NCBI GenBank assembly: GCA_902778935.1
Contig: CACYZT010000003.1
Span: 62,001-126,000, forward strand
Direction: 5' to 3'
DNA length: 64,000 bases
Source of the DNA: an uncultured Bacteroidales bacterium
GTDB lineage: Bacteria; Bacteroidota; Bacteroidia; Bacteroidales; Paludibacteraceae
Shown: in pieces, positions 15,700-22,144 of the stretch
Numbering within the stretch: position 1 is the first letter of the stretch
Layout of the letters: every line of letters starts with the position of its first letter
The notes under the pieces: model-generated
What the model saw: only the letters and a program-made list of their open reading frames with translations
Told to the model about the DNA's origin: nothing
Databases searched by the model: none
Made by a program: the position numbers and the translations under genes

Positions 15700-15830
15700 G
15701 ATCGTCCTTCGGACTGAAAGACCGCTTTGGTGAAAGACCGTTCATTTCATTCACTGAAAGACCGCTCTTCGAGCTGAAAGACTTTCTTGTTCAGACCTCC
15801 TCGCCGTAGGGAGGTTCTAATTATTAAACT
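15700..15830 (-). repeat. Repeat- and hairpin-rich spacer between yceD and rpmF
   Basis: In mRNA sense this spacer holds four copies of GTCTTTCA, at roughly 20-25-nt intervals and mostly preceded by CG. Small hairpins lie beside them (CTC-GAA-GAG and GTCC-GAA-GGAC), and ACCTCC...GGAGGT forms another near the yceD stop. No reading frame is evident. It may be a processing or regulatory region for the ribosomal protein gene, or simply a tandem duplication. Confidence 0.5.
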
Positions 15831-15835
15831 ATATT

Positions 15836-16306
15836 TTATTCTATCTCATCGGGTTCCGGTTCGTCACAAAGGTGATTATGGAGGAGAAGTTCCATTTGCT
15901 TATTGCACTCACCCTCTTGGTGACTGTGAACGAGCGGAATATTGACACTTACTATTTCATAGGCGAGCCAAGAGAGGTCAAGGGAAGTCCCCTTTCCGTC
16001 TATGGTTTTCCCCGTTTCATCGGAGACAACCTCATCTTCGGAGAAGATCTCTTGCTCGTCGTCTATTTCAAGGGGCATCGGGTCGAGACACCTATCACAC
16101 ACAACAAAGACAGTTCCATGAACCGCAATGCTGAGCTGATAGTCCTCCTCCCGGAGATTAAGCGTCACTGTGGCAGAAACATTTCCATGGAGAATTTCGG
16201 TCTTCTCAAGAGAAGCGAAAAATTCGTCATCTAACTGAATACCAAACGAATGCGAGCCAATCGGCAGTCGTTGTAAATCGATGATAATATGTTTCTGCTC
16301 GCTCAT
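15836..16306 (-). CDS. YceD/DUF177 family protein
   Basis: The 156-residue acidic protein contains the family core CDRCLDPMPLEIDDEQEIFSE and an early LRREDYQ-like strand (LREEDYQL). DUF177 proteins lie next to rpmF across bacteria and are linked to 23S rRNA accumulation. The start at 16306 (MSEQKHII) is preferred because the in-frame ATG at 16354 falls inside the promoter and could not be transcribed. The leader would then be only about 10 nt. A segment of this gene (15991-16034) has a decayed copy at 23257-23299. Confidence 0.88.
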   Translation of the reverse strand: MSEQKHIIIDLQRLPIGSHSFGIQLDDEFFASLEKTEILHGNVSATVTLNLREEDYQLSIAVHGTVFVVCDRCLDPMPLEIDDEQEIFSEDEVVSDETGKTIDGKGTSLDLSWLAYEIVSVNIPLVHSHQEGECNKQMELLLHNHLCDEPEPDEIE

Positions 16307-16323
16307 AGGCGCAAAATCGAGTG

Positions 16324-16354
16324 CAAAGGTACTGCTTTTTTTTGAATTATGCAA
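16324..16354 (-). promoter_or_regulatory. Promoter of the yceD-rpmF operon
   Basis: TACCTTTG (16324-16331) and TTG (16352-16354), 20 nt apart, on the minus strand. A perfect 14-bp palindrome, GTGAGAATTCTCAC (16372-16385), lies just upstream of the -33 box and could be a regulator site. Confidence 0.85.
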
Positions 16355-16698
16355 ATTTTTTTTGCTTTTTTGTGAGAATTCTCACATTTCTCACATTTCT
16401 CATGTCCTGAGAACGTTCTTAGAAAGTTCATACAAAAGCCATTTTCAAGGCAAAAAAAACATATTTTTTAAGCCACATCACCACATCTCGTATATTCCTG
16501 TATATCAGCCTATTACAAGTGTGATTAAAAACATAAAGTCTAGGACACTCTAACGCAGCCTCACTTCCGCCTCTTACTTCCCCCCTTACTTAGTACCGAG
16601 AATGGTTATAAAATCGTTAATCAATAGTTAATGAATTACTAAAGATTTGAGAATAGACAAGAGAAAAAGAGAATTGGTGAATCAAGAAAAAATGCACC

Positions 16699-16746
16699 GG
16701 CGATAGTGGCGATATTGGCGATATCGCCAGTTTCGCCACTATCGCC
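16699..16746. repeat. 48-nt imperfect palindrome built from GGCGATA units
   Basis: The arms GGCGATAGTGGCGA and TCGCCACTATCGCC are perfect complements. The centre GGCGATATCGCC is itself a palindrome, and only the two 4-nt connectors between arms and centre fail to pair fully. It may fold as a cruciform or serve as a protein site. No T-run follows, so a terminator role is doubtful. Confidence 0.7.
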
Positions 16747-16873
16747 ATGCAAAAAATTATGTAATAGAATAATACAACAGGCTGTATAAGTGAAGCATGT
16801 ACCCAAAATGCTTGAATTTTAGGCAAAATTGGTACATGCTAAAGAACGAAGAGAAGAGAGAAGAGAAAAGAAA

Positions 16874-16902
16874 AACCGTCACGTTTTATGGACGTGACGG
16901 TT
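16874..16902 (-). terminator. Rho-independent terminator for the 17223-19539 operon
   Basis: AACCGTCACGT and ACGTGACGGTT form an 11-bp perfect stem around a 7-nt loop. On the minus strand it is followed by a T-rich run (TTTTTTCTTTTC), the expected layout for transcripts coming from the right. Confidence 0.75.
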
Positions 16903-16905
16903 GAG

Positions 16906-16994
16906 ACGGGATAAAATCCCTGAAAAGAAACGAAGTCAAAGACGGGATAGTATCCCTGAAAATAAACATAATCAAAGGCCGGATGATATCCGGC
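16906..16994. repeat. Tandem 36-bp repeats, each with a short palindrome
   Basis: Units start at 16906, 16942 and 16978. The first two are full 36-mers with the palindromes GGGATAAAATCCC and GGGATAGTATCCC, followed by CTGAAAA and TCAAAG blocks. The third is degenerate but carries a longer palindrome, GCCGGATGATATCCGGC. Palindrome arms are conserved by compensatory change, hinting at selection for structure. There are too few units, and no cas genes, for a CRISPR call. Confidence 0.6.
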
Positions 16995-17008
16995 ACAAAG
17001 GACGAAAT

Positions 17009-17101
17009 TTATTTTACCTCTTGGCCTTGCAAGGTATAAACCTTCTCCTCGCGGAGGATAAATAGCAAAAGAGAAGGACAGAAAGAAAACTGCCGGCTCA
17101 T
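17009..17101 (-). pseudogene. Orphan C-terminal tail of a secreted protein (gene remnant)
   Basis: The minus strand encodes LFILREEKVYTLQGQEVK followed by a stop at 17009-17011. This closely matches the tail of the pectate lyase-like protein in this window (LFIQRGEKVYTIQG at its C-terminus) and is a common ending of secreted Bacteroidales proteins. Upstream the frame opens only 30 codons back (ATG at 17101) and the sequence no longer resembles such a protein. It is best read as the last piece of a deleted gene. A 30-residue functional peptide cannot be excluded. Confidence 0.6.
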
Positions 17102-17222
17102 CACGAGTCAGCAGTCATATGAAATTACTTAATATATACCTTTGATATTGCAATTTCGTGCTTGATGCCGATTGTCGCAGACGGGATTCTAGTTGACTTC
17201 TATGTCCATCAAGCAAATCATA

Positions 17223-17939
17223 TTAGAATAATTTTATTCTTTCTTGTTTGGAGTTGATAAAGAAGAACTCTCCATCCTTCTTTGCGGAAATGAGGTCGAG
17301 GCCTTCGTTGTATGCAGGATGGAGATACTCATATTCAAACGGGATAAGAGTGTTGCCTTCTATGTCAACGATACCGGCATTACCATCTTTGCGGGCTATT
17401 AAATAGTTACTGCGCCACCATAACCATTCAAATCTCCCGAACGGAATAACCCAATTGCCTTTTAGGTCGATTACTCCGTATTGCTTGTCTCTTTCTACAA
17501 TGAATAAATCATCCCCTCCAGTTGAAACCCAATCGAACTGAGCTGGGATGATGATATTGCCTTCTAAGTCTTTCACTCCCCATTTCTTCGGACCTTCTGC
17601 ATAGGCAAGGAACTTGTCGGTCAATTTACGCATTGACCGCACATGAGACTCATGATCTTTCGGACGTTCACTCATCTGAGGTTCGTCAATATACTTTTGC
17701 TGAGCGACATCGAAATAAACAAATCCCTTGACTCCACGTTTCATACTTAAAAATACTGAGTCGTGGTCGCGTAGTTCAAGAGGTGGAAGCAAAAGATTGT
17801 CATACCACACTACTTCGCCTTTTCGGTTGATTAAGCCGTGGTAAATGCCGTCTGTACCTTTTGTTTTGATGTTGGCATATTCACCGTCAAAGCCCATAAT
17901 GGTTTTTAGACCGGGTAATTCACGTACGTTCATAATCAT
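17223..17939 (-). CDS. WG-repeat protein
   Basis: The 238-residue soluble protein has at least three WG-type repeats in its second half: KWGVKDLEGNIIIPAQFDWV, QYGVIDLKGNWVIPFGRFEW and NAGIVDIEGNTLIPFEYEYL. A weaker one sits near the N-terminus (GLINRKGEVVW). WG repeats form beta-rich scaffolds and are found in many effector, stress and unknown proteins; no catalytic motif is seen. It is the last gene of a four-gene operon (7-nt gap after the previous gene) that shares its promoter/operator design with the WYL operon upstream, followed by a terminator at 16874-16902. Start at 17939 (MIMNV) or 17933 is equally possible. Confidence 0.8.
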   Translation of the reverse strand: MIMNVRELPGLKTIMGFDGEYANIKTKGTDGIYHGLINRKGEVVWYDNLLLPPLELRDHDSVFLSMKRGVKGFVYFDVAQQKYIDEPQMSERPKDHESHVRSMRKLTDKFLAYAEGPKKWGVKDLEGNIIIPAQFDWVSTGGDDLFIVERDKQYGVIDLKGNWVIPFGRFEWLWWRSNYLIARKDGNAGIVDIEGNTLIPFEYEYLHPAYNEGLDLISAKKDGEFFFINSKQERIKLF

Positions 17940-17946
17940 TGTTGAT

Positions 17947-18546
17947 TTATATCACTTTGTACAAGAAAGTATCATTATTAGTAATAAAAAAATCCCAGTT
18001 GAACTCACGGACATAGATAAAATCTGTCAGCGCAAAATTCATGTCCTCAAACAACTCGTGGAAGGCCATTGTTAAGTGCAAATCTTTAGTGAGTTCAGGG
18101 TCAAAATGTTCATTCCAATTAGGGCAGACATCCATCCCCAAAAATTCCTCAAAAGTTTCATAACATCCTTGATTAAAATGAACTTTTGAAGCTCCCGAGC
18201 CATTATATAATGGATTACCCTCATTGCAAAGGGCTTCCCATAACTCTTCCCGATGATCCGCTTGGTATGGATGCCATTTCGGATAGTCATAACAGAGATA
18301 GCATTTTGCTTCTAAATCAATGTTAGGTTGTATAGCGGACACTTGCCGATACAAACTAATGGCTTTGTCGTACATCACTTTCAAAGCATCGCGGAAAGCG
18401 TCATTGAAAGCGATTATGTCCGGGAGCAATTCTTTCTGATGCAACATAGCCTGTTCGTTAAGCATTTCCTTACGCACCTTACACAGGCATTGCACTTGAG
18501 AGTAAGCCTTCCGATGGTAACTATACAAGATTTCCCGCTCAATCAT
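17947..18546 (-). CDS. Unrecognised soluble protein of the island
   Basis: I take the start at 18546 (MIEREILYSYHRKAY), overlapping the upstream gene by 8 nt; an in-frame ATG at 18576 would overlap by 38. The 199-residue product is alpha-helical at its N-terminus (residues ~1-65, with several Lys/Glu/Gln). The middle contains AKCYLCYDYPKWHP and the C-terminus is acidic and aromatic-rich. There is no signal peptide, membrane segment or motif I recognise. The context points to a role with the neighbouring WG-repeat protein and under WYL control. Confidence 0.75.
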   Translation of the reverse strand: MIEREILYSYHRKAYSQVQCLCKVRKEMLNEQAMLHQKELLPDIIAFNDAFRDALKVMYDKAISLYRQVSAIQPNIDLEAKCYLCYDYPKWHPYQADHREELWEALCNEGNPLYNGSGASKVHFNQGCYETFEEFLGMDVCPNWNEHFDPELTKDLHLTMAFHELFEDMNFALTDFIYVREFNWDFFITNNDTFLYKVI

Positions 18547-19111
18547 TTGAAGATTGTGATTGTTGTAATAGATCATATACTTTGTTGTTTATCTCTTTAA
18601 TAGCCTGCACATAATAGTCTGAAGGGCTGGTGCAAATCTTGTAGTACTCATCATCGCTAATAATATGCTTATTACGCGCCTCTAGCAGTTCATAATAATT
18701 CCAATGCGGCATTGAGCCAAAAGGAAGACATATCATCACCTCTTTGCAGAACAAATCAACCAGATCTGCAATATACAAGTTCCTCATTAGGTCAGCACTA
18801 TCGAAGGATCTTTCAGAGAGACCAACACCCGTCCTCAAAAACTTTATATATCTTCTGAAGGCGGCATAAATGGGCTCTAAATATCCGGGTTCAGGTGTCT
18901 TGTTAGCGATATATTCCATGACATGCTTTTTCAGATCAAAGCCACGCTCAACGGCATAACGCAAGTCCGACACCTTAACGTATGTCTCAAGCCGGTCTTC
19001 AAAATCGGTTTCCCATATGCCTAGTTCAAAATAGAACTTGTCACTTGGTCGGGTAAAGTAAGTACTTCCTTCTGGAAGATACTTGTCAACAGCAACACAA
19101 AATGGTTCCAT
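18539..19111 (-). CDS. Unrecognised soluble protein of the island
   Basis: The 190-residue, mostly helical protein begins MEPFCVAVDKYLPEG and has no signal peptide or membrane helix. Aromatic residues are frequent (for example PHWNYYELLEARNKH and SPSDYYVQAIKEINN). I recognise no family. It begins 5 nt after the stop of the preceding gene and overlaps the next one, so it is co-translated. A conserved partner function with the other island proteins is inferred only from this coupling. Confidence 0.75.
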   Translation of the reverse strand: MEPFCVAVDKYLPEGSTYFTRPSDKFYFELGIWETDFEDRLETYVKVSDLRYAVERGFDLKKHVMEYIANKTPEPGYLEPIYAAFRRYIKFLRTGVGLSERSFDSADLMRNLYIADLVDLFCKEVMICLPFGSMPHWNYYELLEARNKHIISDDEYYKICTSPSDYYVQAIKEINNKVYDLLQQSQSSND

Positions 19112-19116
19112 AGCTA

Positions 19117-19539
19117 TTATAACAAACCAGCCTCTTTAAGTTTTGATTTTTCTTCATCGGTTAAAGGTCGCCTGCCTTCTAACTCTCCATTCATGTCAAA
19201 CTGGAGCAAGTCATTACCGATATGAGTAACAAAATTGTCCTCCCATACCGATATAACATCCCCAACTTCTTCGTGGGTTTTCTCTGCGGTCTTTTGTCCT
19301 GCCTCGTTAAAGAACAAATACTTGTCTCCATAAAGAACTACAAAGAAATGCTCGCACACATATGTTTTTGTTGGAACTTTCTTTGATACGAACCCATCCT
19401 CGATATTTATACGAAGATGAGTCTTTTGAGTTGACACTTGTACATCAGCATAAACCAAGTAGCACTTTTGTCTTTGGGGAGAACTTGGCATGTATATTCT
19501 AATCTCAGAGAATACAACTTTTGCTTTCTTGATAGCCAT
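19117..19539 (-). CDS. First gene of the second island operon, small beta-rich protein
   Basis: The 140-residue product (MAIKKAKVVFSEIRIYMPSS...) is rich in short strands. It contains two degenerate repeats resembling WG/propeller blades: GDKYLFFNEAGQKTAEK and NDLLQFDMNGELEGRRPLT. It could be related to the WG-repeat protein at the end of the same operon, but the similarity is weak. Its promoter at 19593-19632 is nearly identical to that of the WYL regulator gene. The leader of about 55 nt has no obvious structure. Confidence 0.75.
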   Translation of the reverse strand: MAIKKAKVVFSEIRIYMPSSPQRQKCYLVYADVQVSTQKTHLRINIEDGFVSKKVPTKTYVCEHFFVVLYGDKYLFFNEAGQKTAEKTHEEVGDVISVWEDNFVTHIGNDLLQFDMNGELEGRRPLTDEEKSKLKEAGLL

Positions 19540-19592
19540 AATTTGTGTTTTTTAATTATTAAACAATACAGCGCGACTCGATTTTCGAATCA

Positions 19593-19632
19593 CGCTGCAA
19601 AATTACTACTTTATACTTTCATAAAATGAAAG
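19593..19632 (-). promoter_or_regulatory. Promoter with WYL-type operator, second island operon
   Basis: On the minus strand TAATTTTG (19598-19605) is the -7 box. The inverted repeat CTTTCA-N5-TGAAAG (19616-19632) begins 10 nt upstream and occupies the -33 region, where no TTG is found at the usual distance. The 40-nt block matches 23075-23114 at 35 positions, including identical spacing of operator and -7 box. A regulator bound here would block or replace -33 contacts. Confidence 0.8.
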
Positions 19633-19651
19633 AAAGCAGAAAAAGTGAAAA

Positions 19652-20167
19652 TTATTTTATTTTGTCATGGCAAAAGTCCTTTTTACCGCACTTTTTGCAA
19701 TGAGTTCCCTCCCATATCGAATCGAAGTGGCTCATTGCTGAATCAATAAATCCCGGTTCATCGGTCAACATGCCGGCTTCGAAATTTCGGTTGGCTGTTG
19801 ACTTCATGCCCATACCTGCGCCAGTCATGTTCGCAGAACCAATATAAACAAGGTTGCTATCCATGACAATTATCTTCATGTGAACGCGCGGACATAAGCG
19901 TCGTTCCATGCCTCCCCAAAGGGCGGGATATTTGTCAAAGTCTTCACGGAAAGCCGTGCCCGGTTCTTTGGCATGAATCAGACGGACCTCTACGCCTTTC
20001 TTCACAAGGTCATTGAGAATTTGAAGAAGTGGGACAACAGTGCTATCTTTCTTCTCTACGTAGAGATCCTTCAAGTCAGCAGTGGCAATCCAAAGGAGCC
20101 GCTTCACTTTAGGAAACTGTGCGATAACCTTGGAATAATGTTCGGTATCTGCGATGTACAGGGTCAT
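19652..20167 (-). CDS. Phospholipase D-like (HKD) nuclease family protein
   Basis: The 171-residue protein has a single HKD-type motif: H96-M-K98 in RVHMKIIVMD, then GSANMTGAG and E130 in NRNFEAG. One-motif PLD proteins such as Nuc and BfiI act as dimers and cut DNA or phosphodiesters. Residues 156-167 (HCKKCGKKDFCH) form a Cys/His cluster that could bind zinc. It overlaps the DnaQ-like gene by four bases (ATGA) and is the last gene of the WYL operon. The next promoter lies only ~20 nt further on. A nuclease is likely; the substrate is unknown. Confidence 0.85.
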   Translation of the reverse strand: MTLYIADTEHYSKVIAQFPKVKRLLWIATADLKDLYVEKKDSTVVPLLQILNDLVKKGVEVRLIHAKEPGTAFREDFDKYPALWGGMERRLCPRVHMKIIVMDSNLVYIGSANMTGAGMGMKSTANRNFEAGMLTDEPGFIDSAMSHFDSIWEGTHCKKCGKKDFCHDKIK

Positions 20168-20679
20168 AATATCTGTTGTGCTATTACTGCGCAGGCTTCT
20201 GCATCAGCAAGCGCATGGTGATGGTTCTGGAGGTCATATCCACAATAACCGGCTATGATATTTAAATTATGATGTCCTTCCGGCCATAGTTGGCGCGACT
20301 TAAGCAACGTACATTCAAACTCATAGTCCGGATAAACAATGTCATAAGCCGCGAATACAGCCTTTAGACAGGTTTCGTCAAAGGCTTTATTATGCGCTAC
20401 GAAGGGAACTTCGCCATCCTCTATATATGGGAAATATTCATGTATCTTACGCTGTGCTTCAACCCATACATCAGGGAAATCTGGAGCGTCATTAGTGTCC
20501 AAGCAGCATAGTCCGTTCACAAAGCTACATTTCTCGTTATAGTAATTAGGAATCGGATGAATGAGCGAGTAGTAATTATCCACTATCTCGCCATTTTTAA
20601 CAATGACAATACCAACCGAACAAACACTTGACTGCTCGAAGTTGGCTGTCTCAAAATCTATAGCTACGAAATTTTGCAT
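20164..20679 (-). CDS. DnaQ-like 3'-5' exonuclease
   Basis: The 171-residue single-domain protein shows the DEDDh pattern: D8 and E10 in AIDFET, D101 in HNKAFDETCL, and H154 with D159 near the end (HHHALADAEA). This is the exonuclease fold of the DNA polymerase III epsilon subunit and RNase T; such stand-alone copies trim DNA or RNA 3' ends. It overlaps the PD-(D/E)XK gene by 16 nt and the PLD gene by 4 nt, so three nuclease-like proteins are made from one transcript. All catalytic residues appear intact. A housekeeping role cannot be excluded, but the setting favours defence or damage response. Confidence 0.9.
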   Translation of the reverse strand: MQNFVAIDFETANFEQSSVCSVGIVIVKNGEIVDNYYSLIHPIPNYYNEKCSFVNGLCCLDTNDAPDFPDVWVEAQRKIHEYFPYIEDGEVPFVAHNKAFDETCLKAVFAAYDIVYPDYEFECTLLKSRQLWPEGHHNLNIIAGYCGYDLQNHHHALADAEACAVIAQQIL

Positions 20680-21857
20680 ACGACATCTAGGATTTCTTTA
20701 AGAATTGAGTATAACCCGTCATAGTCATCCAACCCAAAACTCCAATACAACGGATTATCATTGTTATCTTTGTACCACACTCCTCGCACTCCTCCTAATT
20801 CAGAAACGAGATTCGGGGAATCACAATCAACACTACAAATCAGTTCTCCGGGAGCATCTGATTTCCAATTGTGCATAATTTGGATGGAACGTACTCCATT
20901 TTGGCATATATCCGCGGTACTTGTCCAATACCCATCAAGTTTGCCTTCTTGGGAAATGTCATCTTTTGCAACAGAAGGGAAATGATGATGTATCAATTCG
21001 AAGAATCTGTCTCTTTGATAAATCTTTATAAGAGAGGAAATTTTCTCGGAGCACTTCGGATACTTTTCAACCTCAATTTTTTTGAGAACTCCTACTTTGT
21101 CTGCAATACTCGTTTTTCCATTAGCATTTAGCACCCCTTCAACTTCTTTTTGAAATTTCTCATCCACCGCCGTTTGATGACATATAATATCTATCTCATT
21201 AATGGACTGCTCGATAATACTTCTAAGAGGATTCGATTCGTCGCATTCTGCCTTACATTCCTGTAACCAGTTCTTAATATCATCAATATAAGATATGCAA
21301 AAGAAGTCTTCGTCCATTCGCAATTTTCCCTCTTTGCCTATCGTTTTATCATCTCCTTTTATCGATTTTTCATCTGGATTGCTTTTAAGAAGGGTTAAAT
21401 AAAAGATACGCGAGTCATCAAACTTTTCTTTTCCTGTATTTGCATATCTATAATAACGATATAGTTGTTTTTTTTGATCGTCTGCATCGATTTTGTTTTC
21501 GATAATTATTGCCTTATTGACACCGGGGTCGTGAACTATGATATCTATTCGACCACCCTTTTCATATTTTTCGTCAATATGACCTATTACTCTTTCGACA
21601 ATATTTTCTTGTGCTGCTTTAACATAATCCTCTGGCAAATGCACATGTTTCAAGAACAAACGTAAAAATATATCTCCGAAGCCATGATTTCCTTGCGGAT
21701 TAAGTAAATAAGCAATCCAAGCCGACCATGCCAGTTCACTACGCTGGATACGAAATGCTTCAAAGACATTAAAAGAGTCTGGTGCATTATTATCTTCTTG
21801 ATAAGTCAATTCTAATTTTCTAAATAACTCATCAAGTTCATTCATTATCTTCTCCAT
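20664..21857 (-). CDS. PD-(D/E)XK nuclease superfamily protein
   Basis: The 397-residue protein carries a PD-(D/E)XK core with D105 in GGRIDIIV and E120-N-K122 in AIIIENKI, followed by QLYRYYRY, where Q131 fits the auxiliary Gln. An upstream SAWIAYLLNP segment and the overall layout resemble the PDDEXK_4 group, often met in defence islands. The C-terminal ~200 residues (from about 200) show no known domain and may recognise a target or partner. Start at 21857 or at the second Met (21845). It follows the small helical gene by 5 nt. This is probably the largest effector of the WYL operon. Confidence 0.85.
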   Translation of the reverse strand: MEKIMNELDELFRKLELTYQEDNNAPDSFNVFEAFRIQRSELAWSAWIAYLLNPQGNHGFGDIFLRLFLKHVHLPEDYVKAAQENIVERVIGHIDEKYEKGGRIDIIVHDPGVNKAIIIENKIDADDQKKQLYRYYRYANTGKEKFDDSRIFYLTLLKSNPDEKSIKGDDKTIGKEGKLRMDEDFFCISYIDDIKNWLQECKAECDESNPLRSIIEQSINEIDIICHQTAVDEKFQKEVEGVLNANGKTSIADKVGVLKKIEVEKYPKCSEKISSLIKIYQRDRFFELIHHHFPSVAKDDISQEGKLDGYWTSTADICQNGVRSIQIMHNWKSDAPGELICSVDCDSPNLVSELGGVRGVWYKDNNDNPLYWSFGLDDYDGLYSILKEILDVVCKIS

Positions 21858-21862
21858 ATTAC

Positions 21863-22144
21863 TTAATTATTTACAGGGTTAAACATATCCAACTGACGGC
21901 TTGCGTGCCATTCTTCGACACGTTCCTGTCTTTCATTTTCGTGCGCTTCACACCAACGGGCATAGAATTGGTTATAAAACCAATAACCTTTGCGAAGGTC
22001 GGTATCTATCTTATCCAAGGCGCGACGAACCGACAGCAAGTCCTTGCTAAATGAGCGTAGCTCTTTTTCGGTCGGGTCGCTCGTCTGGTAGCTTTTCATT
22101 CGTTGCAAAATATCCGCAACTTTGTTTTCAATTGTTGCTTCCAT
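21863..22144 (-). CDS. Small helical protein between the WYL regulator and the nuclease
   Basis: I take the start at 22144 (MEATIENKVADILQ), whose ATG overlaps the TGA of the WYL gene by one base (TGATG), the classic layout for coupled translation. The 93-residue product is charged and almost entirely helical, with a likely coiled coil over residues ~25-60, and ends in DMFNPVNN. There is no known domain. It could be an adaptor or inhibitor of the following nuclease; that is inference from position only. Confidence 0.75.
   Translation of the reverse strand: MEATIENKVADILQRMKSYQTSDPTEKELRSFSKDLLSVRRALDKIDTDLRKGYWFYNQFYARWCEAHENERQERVEEWHASRQLDMFNPVNN

Larger units (their letters stand above)
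16355..17222. other. Gene-poor 0.87-kb stretch with repeats, hairpins and a gene remnant
   Basis: No complete gene is visible. From left to right it holds the 14-bp palindrome (16372-16385), a 12-nt piece TAAAGTCTAGGA (16534-16545) shared with two other loci, and a 48-nt imperfect palindrome (16699-16746). Then come a 10-bp inverted repeat AGCATGTACC/GGTACATGCT (16794-16803 and 16831-16840), a minus-strand terminator (16874-16902), three hairpin repeats (16906-16994) and an orphan C-terminal tail (17009-17101). The density of remnants suggests a rearranged island boundary. Confidence 0.6.

Noticed and set aside
16906-16994. Possible CRISPR array
   Set aside because: Only two full units and one partial unit, no spacers of regular length distinct from the repeat, and no cas genes nearby.
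17110-17160. TACCTTTG on the plus strand near 17138
   Set aside because: No plus-strand gene follows and no -33 TTG sits at the proper distance; probably chance.
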